Shown here: in pieces, positions 1 through 7,441 of the stretch | Layout: each line of letters begins with the position of its first letter | Position numbering within the stretch: the stretch's first letter is position 1 | NCBI GenBank assembly: GCA_030835005.1 | Contig: JAUQWT010000307.1 | Span: forward strand, 1 to 12,232 | Source of the DNA: Ignavibacteria bacterium | Lineage (GTDB): Bacteria > Bacteroidota > Ignavibacteria > Tepidaquicellales > OLB5 | Length of the DNA stretch: 12,232 bases | Reading direction: 5' to 3' | Program-made: the position numbers and the translations under genes | Notes under the pieces: generated by a model | What the model saw: the letters and a program-made list of their open reading frames with translations, nothing else | Database searches by the model: none | What the model was told of the DNA's origin: nothing

Positions 1-161
1 TGAATATTTCACTTGGCGGCGGACTGCGCTTTAAAATTAAAAACCGAATTGGCGCTTATGCCGAAGTTCAGTATAACATGTTCACCTATGGCGGGTATTT
101 CTTCTTCTTCGGAAGCGGGTATTTCCCTATACGTGCCGGGCTAACTTATACCTTTTATTAA
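1..161 (+). CDS. C-terminal end of an outer-membrane beta-barrel protein (5' partial)
   Basis: The frame is open from position 3 to a TAA stop at 159-161, giving 52 residues whose start lies before the window. The peptide alternates polar and hydrophobic/aromatic residues with turn-forming Gly and Asn (for example NISLGGGLRFKIKNRIGAYA), and it ends in ...GLTYTFY. A final amphipathic beta-strand with a terminal aromatic residue is the usual BAM-recognition signature of outer-membrane barrel proteins. This suggests an OmpA/OmpW-like or 'outer membrane protein beta-barrel' protein of Bacteroidota type, but the exact family cannot be told from this fragment. The next gene starts 13 bp after the stop and is probably co-transcribed. 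Basis: strand pattern and terminal aromatic are seen; family assignment is inference. Confidence 0.7.
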   Translation, partial: NISLGGGLRFKIKNRIGAYAEVQYNMFTYGGYFFFFGSGYFPIRAGLTYTFY

Positions 162-174
162 TTGAACAGATAAT

Positions 175-900
175 ATGATAAATAGAGCAATGATTGTATT
201 CCTGATTTTCATAACTATAAGTTCTACATTATCTCAGGACAATCAAAATGATTCTCTCAGAATTGGCAGATACTGCAATATAGTTTTGAAATACGGATTC
301 CAGGCAGAAGGGAAGATCGCCCAAAAGAATGTGGATACTGTTTGGCTTGAAACAGATGTTACCGTTCTTCATATCCCGATTAAGGATATTAAATTCGTTC
401 TGAATTCAGATTTTGAACTGAATTCAGACGGCGTGCCGGAAGTTGACAGTTCAAAGTACATGACGGCAGCAGCAGTTGATACTACAATTGAATGTGACCT
501 TTACCTGGACGGAAAAATAAAATTAGCAAGCATGAGACTCTTGCCCGGTACTGATTCAACATTTTTTGCTTTGCGGGAGGGAAGAAAAAAGGAATTCAAA
601 TATTCTGATGTCCGAAAGATCGTCTTCAAGACTGGTGCTTCCTTCGGCAGAGGCTTTTTTGAAGTTGGCGGGATCTTCTTTGCAGTTGGATTCTTTACAG
701 TTGCACTAAGGAAAGAAAGTGAAGGCTTTGGGGGAGTTAAAGACGGAATTTTATTTGGCATACTATCTGCAATACCGGCCGGTCTGATAGGCGGCGTGAT
801 ATATGCTATGACTTCAACTGATGATGTGTATTTATTTGATAAGGGAAACTATGAATCCAAAACGAAAAAGATCAAGTACCTAATCCAGAAGCATCATTAG
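175..900 (+). CDS. Exported protein of unknown function with two membrane segments
   Basis: This 241-aa protein is not recognised as a named family. Residues 1-20 form a signal peptide (MINR then a hydrophobic run ending SSTLS) with Gln21 as the likely mature N-terminus; there is no lipobox Cys. Residues 30-76 and 105-152 look like two copies of a small beta-sheet module: Gly/Lys-rich first strand, a middle strand (DTVWLE; DSTFFAL), then a closing strand with an Ile/Tyr-x-Asp-[IV]-[KR]-x-[IV]-[VF] pattern (PIKDIKFVL; KYSDVRKIVF). Two hydrophobic, Gly-rich segments follow (about 161-178 and 191-212), then a basic tail. The mature domain is probably periplasmic and anchored by the C-terminal hairpin. 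ATG 175 is used; ATG 190 is an alternative that would still leave a signal peptide. It sits 13 bp after the barrel gene, so both may act in the envelope. Function unknown. Confidence 0.8.
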   Translation: MINRAMIVFLIFITISSTLSQDNQNDSLRIGRYCNIVLKYGFQAEGKIAQKNVDTVWLETDVTVLHIPIKDIKFVLNSDFELNSDGVPEVDSSKYMTAAAVDTTIECDLYLDGKIKLASMRLLPGTDSTFFALREGRKKEFKYSDVRKIVFKTGASFGRGFFEVGGIFFAVGFFTVALRKESEGFGGVKDGILFGILSAIPAGLIGGVIYAMTSTDDVYLFDKGNYESKTKKIKYLIQKHH

Positions 901-935
901 CTATTTAGAACTAACCTTTATTTAATAGAATACTT

Positions 936-968
936 TGTAGCTGCAATGATTCTGGCTACACTTTTTTT
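936..968 (+). terminator. Rho-independent terminator after the 241-aa gene
   Basis: TGTAGC (936-941) pairs with GCTACA (955-960), and two further T.G wobble pairs extend the stem inward, leaving a 9-nt loop. A C and a run of seven Ts (962-968) follow directly. It lies 35 bp after the stop at 900 and would end the barrel/241-aa transcript. Confidence 0.65.
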
Positions 969-1168
969 GAGCCTGTATTATGTTTGAAGCAGCTTCGCGG
1001 TAAGTTCAGCATATCCCGTAATTTGATAACTCATGTTTCGATTCATCTTCTGTTTGCGAAGTTCTTCGGATAGACTCCGGATTGAGAATTAATACTTCTG
1101 AAAGTGTAGCGAATTTAAGAGTTTTTGTTTGATAACTATGGATTATATTAGAGTAATTCTGCAAATTC
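969..1168 (+). other. Upstream region of the 858-aa gene; no gene seen
   Basis: No credible ORF or RNA gene was found. TATGTTTG at 979-986 matches the Bacteroidota -7 consensus but has no TTG at a suitable distance. TTG at 1125-1127 with TATATTAG at 1144-1151 is a weaker near-match (16-bp spacing) that would leave a very short leader. The 10-mer TTTGATAACT occurs twice (1022-1031 and 1128-1137), which may be chance. The promoter of the downstream gene is probably here but is not resolved. Confidence 0.4.
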
Positions 1169-3745
1169 ATGGGTCAAACAAACTACGTAAGAACAATTTT
1201 TATTTCCTTAGTTCTCTCCATTGTTATTTACTTTGCTTTTTCGCCGCAGCATGAAAGCAAGAATAGTTCTGAGGGATACATTGCTATTGGAATTGATACT
1301 GCATTCATCCCGGGACCACGCAGTACAGATGGCTCAAAAGGATTTCCTGAAACTGTTAATCAGATAATGGAAAGGGAAAGACTTTCACCAAAACCTGTTG
1401 GTATTTTAGAAAAAGACGAGGAACACAAAATTCCCCTGGATAGATCAGGGCTTCCGTCTGATCCCAATGCAAAGAGCGAGTCCACTTACCCGCCTCTTGA
1501 TCCGAAAAAAAGCAATCCCCAGAATAACTTTACAGATAATCCGCAAACAGTGAGCACAAACTGGACAGCTGCTACTGTGCTTGGAGTAAATCCTACCAAT
1601 GCACTACCTGCAGATAACATGGGTGCGGTTGGGCCTACACAGTTTATAGTTGCAGTTAATGGGAGGATTGTTTCCTTCGACAAATCTACCGGCATTGCAG
1701 ATGGGGTGATGAATGCTACTACTAACACATTCTTTAATTCTGTCAGGAACGGTTCCTCAACGAGCGACCCCAGAATTCGATACGACAGAATGTCTCAGAA
1801 ATGGTTTGTTATCATAATAAATGTAAGTACTCCCAACAGAATATTATTTGCAGTAAGCAATACAAGTACTATCAATGGATTCACTATATGGACGTTTTTT
1901 TACATAAGTATAGATACTGTTTCTCCTCCAATATCTTCTTCCTGCCTGGCAGATTACCCAACTCTGGGAATTGATAATAATGCGTTATACATTGGGACTA
2001 ATAATTTTTGCCCTTCATATAACAGCAGTGACGGATACGTTGTAAACAAAGCAAATCTGATTGCCGGTAGTTTGACTGTTACAGTTTTCAGGGGATTGGT
2101 ACCGGCTTCTGGCAGAGAGGGTCCATATACACCTCAGGGAGTTGATAATTTTGATGCTTCCTCTAACGAAGGATATTTCATTGGTGTAAGCGATACAGTG
2201 TTCAGCAGGCTTATAATCAGAAGGGTTTCAAATCCGGGAACAGTACCTTCGATCTCTTCAGATATCAGTCTCACTGTTAATACAACTACAGCAGCATCAC
2301 GCGTCAGGCATTTAGGTGCAGCATCTAACAGGCGCCTTGATGCATTAGATGACAGATTGTTTGCAGCCTGCATGAGAAACGGGAGGTTGTGGACTGCGCA
2401 TAATTTTGATGTTAATTCCTCCGGTGTGGCTTCTTTTGGCAGCGGGAGATCCGGAAGCCGCTGGTATGAGATACAGAATTTGAATGGTACGCCATCTTTG
2501 GTGCAATCCGGTACGATATATGATAATGCGGTTTCAAATCCGCTAAGTTACTGGATACCCTCTGTCATGGTTTCCGGGCAGGGTCATGCGGCATTTATTT
2601 TCAGCAGTTCAGGAATCAGCAATTATGTGAACCAGTCAACTTGCGGAAGGCTATCAGCCAATACACTTGGAACCACTCAATCTGTGACTAACATAACTGC
2701 AAGCTCTACTGCATATAATCTTCAGGCAGTTGATGGCCAAAGGTGGGGTGATTATTCATACGTCAGCTTAGATCCCAACGACGACATGACTATGTGGGGA
2801 GTCATGGGTTTCTGTGATGCTACAAATTCATATGGTGTTAGGGTAGCCAAATTATTGGCTCCGGCTCCTCCTGCATTGACTAGCGCAAGTCCGCCATCAA
2901 TCTTAATAGGTCAATCCAATGTTGATGTTGTTATTACCGGATCTGCTGTATCAGGCGAAGGATTCTATGACCCCGGTTCCGGATTTGCGAACAGAATAGG
3001 TGCTTCAATAAACGGAGGTGTAATAGTGAACAGTGTTACTTATAACTCATCAACGCAGGTAACTCTTAATATTACTACAACTTCTGCATCAACCGGTTCT
3101 AAAACTGTGATAATAACCAATCCTGATGGTCAAAGTGTTTCCAGTTCAGTTATTTTTGATACTCCGCTTCCGGTTTCTTTATCTTCATTTACTTCGGTTA
3201 CCGACAAACGGAATGTTATTCTTAAGTGGAGAACTGAAGAGGAACTAAATAATAAAGGATTTGATATTGAAAGACAATCTGTAATATCATCAACTTCGGC
3301 AGGAGATTGGGCTAAGATCGGATTTGTTGAAGGGAATGGGACTCTTAATATACCAAAAGATTACAGCTATTCAGATCTGAAATTATTTACAGGTACATAC
3401 AATTACAGATTAAGGCAGGTTGATTTCAACGGGAATTTTGAGTACTTCCAGTTGCCCGCAAGTGTAAAAATCGGAATTCCGGGTAATGCAGATGTATCTC
3501 AAAATTATCCCAATCCTTTCAACCCTTTGACCAGGATAGATTATTCAATCCCGGCACAGGGGAAAGTAACGATTGCCATTTATGATATAACAGGCAGGGA
3601 AGTATCCAAGCTTGTTGATGAGATTAAGGAAGCAGGGTATTTTACAGCTGAGTTCGATGCATCTGCTCTGGCCAGCGGGGTTTATTTTTACAGGTTAACT
3701 GCACCAGGTTTCAACCGCGTTAGGAAAATGCTTGTTGTAAAATGA
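1169..3745 (+). CDS. T9SS-secreted multidomain surface protein with TIG domain
   Basis: The 858-aa protein starts with a basic, hydrophobic export segment (residues 9-25) but has no clear signal-peptidase site. Residues about 130-565 have beta-propeller-like character with recurring motifs (AVGPTQFIVAVNGRI, DPRIRYDRMSQKW, DYPTLGIDNNALYIG, and WGDYSYVSLDP near 526). I see no catalytic signature. Residues about 568-664 form an IPT/TIG Ig-like domain (PSILIGQSNVDVVITG ... TVIITNPDG). An FN3-like region covers about 667-770, opening with LPVSLSSFTS, a usual partner of the sorting signal. The last ~85 residues are a T9SS type-A sorting domain: QNYPNPFNP at 778-786, IYDITGREV, SGVYFYRL and a terminal KMLVVK. 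Known biology of this domain: export across the outer membrane by the Por/T9SS machinery, removal of the domain and attachment to the surface or release. No Shine-Dalgarno precedes ATG 1169, common in this lineage. The ligand or role is unknown; adhesion or glycan binding is possible. Confidence 0.85.
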   Translation: MGQTNYVRTIFISLVLSIVIYFAFSPQHESKNSSEGYIAIGIDTAFIPGPRSTDGSKGFPETVNQIMERERLSPKPVGILEKDEEHKIPLDRSGLPSDPNAKSESTYPPLDPKKSNPQNNFTDNPQTVSTNWTAATVLGVNPTNALPADNMGAVGPTQFIVAVNGRIVSFDKSTGIADGVMNATTNTFFNSVRNGSSTSDPRIRYDRMSQKWFVIIINVSTPNRILFAVSNTSTINGFTIWTFFYISIDTVSPPISSSCLADYPTLGIDNNALYIGTNNFCPSYNSSDGYVVNKANLIAGSLTVTVFRGLVPASGREGPYTPQGVDNFDASSNEGYFIGVSDTVFSRLIIRRVSNPGTVPSISSDISLTVNTTTAASRVRHLGAASNRRLDALDDRLFAACMRNGRLWTAHNFDVNSSGVASFGSGRSGSRWYEIQNLNGTPSLVQSGTIYDNAVSNPLSYWIPSVMVSGQGHAAFIFSSSGISNYVNQSTCGRLSANTLGTTQSVTNITASSTAYNLQAVDGQRWGDYSYVSLDPNDDMTMWGVMGFCDATNSYGVRVAKLLAPAPPALTSASPPSILIGQSNVDVVITGSAVSGEGFYDPGSGFANRIGASINGGVIVNSVTYNSSTQVTLNITTTSASTGSKTVIITNPDGQSVSSSVIFDTPLPVSLSSFTSVTDKRNVILKWRTEEELNNKGFDIERQSVISSTSAGDWAKIGFVEGNGTLNIPKDYSYSDLKLFTGTYNYRLRQVDFNGNFEYFQLPASVKIGIPGNADVSQNYPNPFNPLTRIDYSIPAQGKVTIAIYDITGREVSKLVDEIKEAGYFTAEFDASALASGVYFYRLTAPGFNRVRKMLVVK

Positions 3746-3756
3746 ATTCTGGTGTT

Positions 3757-4704
3757 TTATTTCTTCGCAAGATCTGCAAGTTGTCTGAATAGCTTCAATT
3801 CTTCTGTGGATAAATTCTTCGGCGTTTGTAGATCAACCTTTACATACATATCACCATGCTGATTTTCTTTACCGTACTTTGGCATTCCCAGTCCTCCAAG
3901 CCTTAAAGTTTTTCCGTTCGATGTTTCAGGCGGAATTGAGATCTTTGTTTTTCCTTTGAAAGTATTCAGATCAATCTTCCCGCCAAGTACTGCAGTGTAA
4001 ATATCAACCGCCAGGTCTAAATAAAGATCATCGTCTATCCTGTTGTATAATGGATGCTTCTGAACCTTAATAACAATTAACAGGTCACCTGCAGGACCGC
4101 CGCCCTGACCCGGGTATCCTTTTCCGGAAAGCCTTAATGTCTGTCCGTCAGAAACACCTTTCTTTACCTTAAGTCTTATCGTCTGACCGTTTATTTCGAA
4201 TATCTTTTCGGCTCCCTTATATGCTTCTTCAAGAGTTACCGGAAGCTCTGCCTGCATATTCTCACCTTTTAACTGCTGTGATCTTTTCCCGCCGCGCTGT
4301 TTAGAGCCGCCCATCCCTGCACCGCCAAAAAATGCTTCAAAGAAATCAGAAAATCCGCCCTGGCCGCCTCCGCCGAATGAACTGCCGAAATCACCAAAAT
4401 TGGAATATTGTGTTTGACCGCCCTGCTGCTGGTATCTGCCCCAGTCAAACCCGCCATCTCCACCCCCGGCCTGCTGGTAATTTTTCCAGTTTGAACCAAG
4501 CTGGTCATACTGCTTACGCTTTGCCGGATCGCTTAAAACTTCATTGGCTTCGTTTATCTCTTTAAACTTTGCTTCAGCGGTTTTATCACCTGCGTTCTTA
4601 TCCGGGTGATATTTCAACGCGAGCTTGCGGTAGGCTTTTTTGATCTCTTCCTGTGAAGCGCTCTTACTTACTCCAAGAGATTTATAATAATCCTTGTATT
4701 CCAT
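3757..4704 (-). CDS. cbpA: CbpA-type DnaJ co-chaperone (no zinc finger)
   Basis: This 315-aa type II (class B) J-domain protein is a cytosolic co-chaperone that stimulates DnaK ATPase and delivers unfolded clients. Residues 1-70 are a J domain with the essential HPD triad at 33-35 (KYHPDK) flanked by helix II (YRKLAL) and helix III (EVLSDPAKRKQYD). Residues about 75-148 are a Gly/Phe/Gln-rich linker (GGGQGGFSDFFEAFFGG). From about 152 the DnaJ C-terminal substrate-binding beta-domains follow (LPVTLEEAYKGAEK, QTLRLSGKGYPGQ, GDLLIVIKV, KTLRLGGLGMPKYG, GDMYVKVDL). The CxxCxGxG zinc-finger repeats of true DnaJ are absent, so this is a CbpA/DnaJ2 paralogue. It is the last gene of the minus-strand run, 12 bp after the GNAT gene. 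Its stop lies 11 bp from the convergent stop of the 858-aa gene. Start ATG 4704 gives the standard MEYKDYYKSLGV start. Confidence 0.93.
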   Translation of the reverse strand: MEYKDYYKSLGVSKSASQEEIKKAYRKLALKYHPDKNAGDKTAEAKFKEINEANEVLSDPAKRKQYDQLGSNWKNYQQAGGGDGGFDWGRYQQQGGQTQYSNFGDFGSSFGGGGQGGFSDFFEAFFGGAGMGGSKQRGGKRSQQLKGENMQAELPVTLEEAYKGAEKIFEINGQTIRLKVKKGVSDGQTLRLSGKGYPGQGGGPAGDLLIVIKVQKHPLYNRIDDDLYLDLAVDIYTAVLGGKIDLNTFKGKTKISIPPETSNGKTLRLGGLGMPKYGKENQHGDMYVKVDLQTPKNLSTEELKLFRQLADLAKK

Positions 4705-4715
4705 ACTATATAGTA
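4704..4715. repeat. 12-bp perfect palindrome between GNAT and cbpA genes
   Basis: TACTATATAGTA is a perfect inverted repeat that fills almost the whole 12-bp gap and touches the cbpA start codon. It could be an operator-like site or a tiny RNA structure occluding the start, but it is short and AT-rich, so chance is likely. Confidence 0.3.
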
Positions 4716-4716
4716 A

Positions 4717-5163
4717 TCAGATTGATTTCCAGAAAAAATTGGAATGCATATCGTCTTTAATGAATCCTGTTTTGAAATAGAGTTTTTGTGCCGGCGTATT
4801 ATCATTTTGAGTTTCAAGAACCATTCCGGCGGCCCCTGTTTCATGAATTAGCTCTTTGCATTTGTTTATAAGCATTTCCGCCGTGTTCTTCCTGCGATGC
4901 ATAATATCAACATACAGATCATTGAGTATCCACATTCTCTTCATCCCTATAGATGTAAATGAAGGATAAAGCTGAGCAAATCCCATTGCATTGTCATCAT
5001 CATCAAGGGCGAGGTAGATAATTGATTCATTATTATCCATTCTCTGTTTTATGAAATTTGATGCGCCTTCAATATCCGTTTCCTGGTCATAGAAAATCCT
5101 ATAGTCATTAAACAAACAGGCTACTTTTTCTAATTCATTTTGTGATGCTCTTATTATTTTCAT
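4717..5163 (-). CDS. GNAT-family N-acetyltransferase
   Basis: The 148-aa protein belongs to the GCN5-related acetyltransferases, which move an acetyl group from acetyl-CoA to an amine. The substrate is unknown. The fold is visible in order: MKIIRASQNELEKVACLF (strand 1/helix 1), IIYLALDDDDNAMGFAQLYP (strands 2-3), MWILNDLYVD (strand 4), HRRKNTAEMLI (motif A, CoA-pyrophosphate loop, 89-99), GMVLETQNDNTPAQKLYFKTGF (strand 5 and motif B). The canonical loop is R/Q-x-x-G-x-G/A; here it reads R90-R-K-N-T-A95, so the usual Gly is Asn93. I chose ATG 5163 because the frame can be extended upstream only to a TTG codon at 5196, and MKIIRA is the typical GNAT opening. It lies 39 bp after pta and 12 bp before cbpA, so it is likely in the same transcript. 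It was not matched to a specific subfamily such as RimI. Confidence 0.85.
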   Translation of the reverse strand: MKIIRASQNELEKVACLFNDYRIFYDQETDIEGASNFIKQRMDNNESIIYLALDDDDNAMGFAQLYPSFTSIGMKRMWILNDLYVDIMHRRKNTAEMLINKCKELIHETGAAGMVLETQNDNTPAQKLYFKTGFIKDDMHSNFFWKSI

Positions 5164-5202
5164 TTTTATGTTTACAATGATTAATTCAAATCTCAATAGT
5201 AT

Positions 5203-6171
5203 TTATATCAGGCATGTAATTGTTACCATGTTTACAATATCCTCTGCAGTGCATCCCCTGGAGAGATCCATAACCGGTTTGGCAAGTCCCTGAACTATTG
5301 GACCGGCTGCAATACCGCCTCCAATTCGTTCGGTAATTTTATAAGCAATGTTGCCTGAATTCAGATCAGGAAAGATGAATACATTTGCATCCCCCCTGAT
5401 TTTGCCTCCCGGATTTTTGATTGCAGCAACATGCGGAACAATAGCAGCATCAAACTGAATCTCCCCATCGCAGATTAATCCCGGCATTCGTTTTCTTGTG
5501 AGCTTATATGCTTCAATAACCTTATCAAGTGATTCATCTTTTGCGCTTCCTTTTGTTGAAAAAGAAAGGAAGGCTATTTTTGGAGTGTTGCCTGTTAGCT
5601 TCTTATAATTCAATGATGTCTGTATCGCAATTTCTGAAAGCTGAGAGGCAGCTGGATTGGGCAGTACGCCGCAATCTGCATAAGCAAGTACTCTATGTGT
5701 AAATTTGTGACCTTTTGGGAAAGTAAAAAGGAAAAAAGATGAAACAGTTTTGTTATTTTTTTTCAGTCCTATTATCTGAATGGCATTTCGAATTACAGCA
5801 CTTGTTTGATAAACGCTCCCTGCAACCACTGAATCGGCAAATCCGTTTTTAAGAAGCATGCATGAGAATATTAAAGGGTCAGATAAAGCAATTTCGGATT
5901 GCGAATTGCTGAATTTCGGATTTTTCTTCCTTCTGATTTTTGTATACTCTTTTGCAAACTGTTTTGAGAAATGAATATCAATAATATCAAGGTTATCGCC
6001 CTCAGGCAAGTTTAAGGATCTTCCCGTACTTATTAATAGAACTTTTGCAAGTTTCTTTTGCAGGATTAATTTAACTGCATTTCTTACTCTCGGGTCATAC
6101 GATTCAGGAAGAATAACTGTTTTAGGTTTCTTCTTGGCCGCCAACTCTAATTTCTTAAACAATTCTGCCAT
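5203..6171 (-). CDS. pta: Phosphate acetyltransferase
   Basis: The 322-aa protein interconverts acetyl-CoA + Pi and acetyl phosphate + CoA, normally paired with acetate kinase in acetate metabolism. It is the short form (about 320-330 aa, catalytic PTA_PTB domain only), not the >700-aa form with an added N-terminal domain. Diagnostic motifs: KTVILPESYDPRVRNAV near the start, FADSVVAGSVYQTSAVIRNA around residue 110, GVLPNPAASQLSEIA, FLSFSTKGSA at about 202-211, DGEIQFDAA at about 233-241, FPDLNSGNIAYK and the C-terminal PIVQGLAKPVMDLSRGC. ATG 6171 (MAELFKKLE) is the normal opening. No acetate kinase gene is visible in the window; it must lie elsewhere if present. The gene sits 39 bp after mnmA with no terminator between them, so co-transcription is likely. 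Confidence 0.95.
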   Translation of the reverse strand: MAELFKKLELAAKKKPKTVILPESYDPRVRNAVKLILQKKLAKVLLISTGRSLNLPEGDNLDIIDIHFSKQFAKEYTKIRRKKNPKFSNSQSEIALSDPLIFSCMLLKNGFADSVVAGSVYQTSAVIRNAIQIIGLKKNNKTVSSFFLFTFPKGHKFTHRVLAYADCGVLPNPAASQLSEIAIQTSLNYKKLTGNTPKIAFLSFSTKGSAKDESLDKVIEAYKLTRKRMPGLICDGEIQFDAAIVPHVAAIKNPGGKIRGDANVFIFPDLNSGNIAYKITERIGGGIAAGPIVQGLAKPVMDLSRGCTAEDIVNMVTITCLI

Positions 6172-6210
6172 GCTTGCTTTTTGCTTTTCTTTATATTCAA
6201 TAGTTCATTG

Positions 6211-7320
6211 CTAATTGCTAATTTTTGATATAATCCCGCCACCAATTACATCATCAACATCATAGAATACTGCTGATTGTCCCGGCGTAATAGATTTTTT
6301 TGGTTCATCAAAAATTACTTTGATCACACTTTCGTTAATCTGCTCAATAACTGCGGGTGAGCCGCTATCTTTATACCGTATCTTAACTTTTGCATTCATT
6401 GGAAGTGATAAGCTTTCGAACTTCTGCAAATTTATTTCCGAGCACATAAATTCAGAACTGTATAATCCGGATTCATCATCAACATAGATCACATTATTCA
6501 CTGCATCAATTTTGGAAACATAAACCGGTTTTCCAAGAGCAATATTCAGCCCCCGCCTCTGTCCGATAGTATAGTTAATGTAGCCGTTATGCTTGCCTAC
6601 TTTTTTATCACGATAAATGATATCACCGCCCGCAATTTTTTTCCCCAGCTCCGGCAGTCGAATGTTTATAAGATGCCTGTAATCATCATTTGGTACAAAG
6701 CATATTTCCTGAGAGTCAGGTGTATCTGCCGGTTTTAAGCCAAGTTCCCTTGCAATCTCCCGGATCTTTGGTTTAGTGAACTCTCCGAGAGGGAAAATCG
6801 TCCTGTTAAGTGATGACTGTGACAACTGCCATAGCGCGTAAGACTGGTCTTTGCTTTTATCTTCCGCAGTTGATATGTACCATCTTCCTGAATTCTCGTC
6901 TTTACTGAGTTTTGCATAATGTCCGGTTGCTATTTTGTCCGCCCCAAGAGAATCAGCCTTTTCCAGAAGCGCGCCCCATTTTATTGACTTGTTGCAAAGA
7001 ACGCACGGATTTGGTGTATGTCCTTTGATATACTCCTCAATGAAATTACTTATTACAATTTCGTTGAATTTATCCGTAAAGTCTATAGTGTAGTGGTTAA
7101 AACCAAGTTGGTTTGCAACATTTCTGGCGCTGTAAATCGTTTCGAGTGAACAGCATCCGGAGTCCTTTTCAGGAATGTCATCAAATCCCCAAGTTTTCAT
7201 GGTTACACCAATCAGGTTGAAGCCTTCGTTCTTAAGCAAAAGGGCAGATACAGCGGAATCGACTCCACCGCTCATAGCCACGAGAACTGTTTTATCAACA
7301 TTTTGCTTGTTTCCTGTCAT
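6211..7320 (-). CDS. mnmA: tRNA-specific 2-thiouridylase MnmA
   Basis: The 369-aa enzyme catalyses ATP-dependent 2-thiolation of the wobble uridine U34 in tRNA-Lys, -Glu and -Gln. The PP-loop ATP pyrophosphatase motif SGGVDS is at residues 17-22. The two conserved cysteines are present: Cys109 in PNPCVLCNKSIKW (nucleophile) and Cys207 in DSQEICFVP (persulfide acceptor). Further family motifs are the GCCS at 55-58, KIATGHYAKL, KDQSYALWQLSQ and NYTIGQRRGLNIALGKPVYV. The length is standard, and the C-terminal beta-barrel ends with the usual ITPGQSAVFYDVDDVIGGGII. It is the first gene of the minus-strand run (mnmA, pta, GNAT, cbpA) and diverges from the Lys-rich gene across 121 bp; its own promoter was not resolved. 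An intact MnmA decodes AAA/AAG and GAA codons efficiently, notable beside a gene with about 50 Lys codons, though adjacency does not prove a link. Confidence 0.97.
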   Translation of the reverse strand: MTGNKQNVDKTVLVAMSGGVDSAVSALLLKNEGFNLIGVTMKTWGFDDIPEKDSGCCSLETIYSARNVANQLGFNHYTIDFTDKFNEIVISNFIEEYIKGHTPNPCVLCNKSIKWGALLEKADSLGADKIATGHYAKLSKDENSGRWYISTAEDKSKDQSYALWQLSQSSLNRTIFPLGEFTKPKIREIARELGLKPADTPDSQEICFVPNDDYRHLINIRLPELGKKIAGGDIIYRDKKVGKHNGYINYTIGQRRGLNIALGKPVYVSKIDAVNNVIYVDDESGLYSSEFMCSEINLQKFESLSLPMNAKVKIRYKDSGSPAVIEQINESVIKVIFDEPKKSITPGQSAVFYDVDDVIGGGIISKISN

Positions 7321-7369
7321 TTTTGCAAAATACCCATAATTCTCTAACTAAAAAAGATGAAAAATGGGG

Positions 7370-7399
7370 TTGAAAGTCTTGCAAAAAAACGTATATTTG
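7370..7399 (+). promoter_or_regulatory. Promoter of the Lys-rich protein gene
   Basis: TTG at 7370-7372 is followed after 19 bp by TATATTTG (7392-7399), an exact match to the Bacteroidota consensus TTG-N17-23-TAnnTTTG. Read as an ordinary sigma-70 site it is also good (TTGAAA, 16 bp, TATATT). Transcription would begin near 7405, giving a leader of about 37 nt. Confidence 0.7.
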
Positions 7400-7426
7400 T
7401 AAGGATTTGTTAAACTTAATTACTCG

Positions 7427-7435
7427 AAAGGGGGG
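7427..7435 (+). promoter_or_regulatory. Strong Shine-Dalgarno of the Lys-rich gene
   Basis: AAAGGGGGG lies 6 nt before ATG 7442. Most genes in this window have weak or no Shine-Dalgarno, so this is unusually strong and fixes the start. Confidence 0.75.
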
Positions 7436-7441
7436 TAATAA

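Noticed and set aside
1022..1137. Direct repeat TTTGATAACT at 1022-1031 and 1128-1137 as an operator pair
   Set aside because: A 10-bp AT-rich repeat in about 200 bp of AT-rich sequence is not enough to claim regulation.
4332..4565. Overlapping ORFs on both strands inside the cbpA Gly-rich linker
   Set aside because: Low-complexity GC-richer linker sequence produces open frames by chance; cbpA itself is intact with clear domains.
5164..5196. Longer GNAT start at TTG 5196
   Set aside because: It adds 11 residues of non-family sequence before the typical MKIIRA opening and relies on a TTG start.
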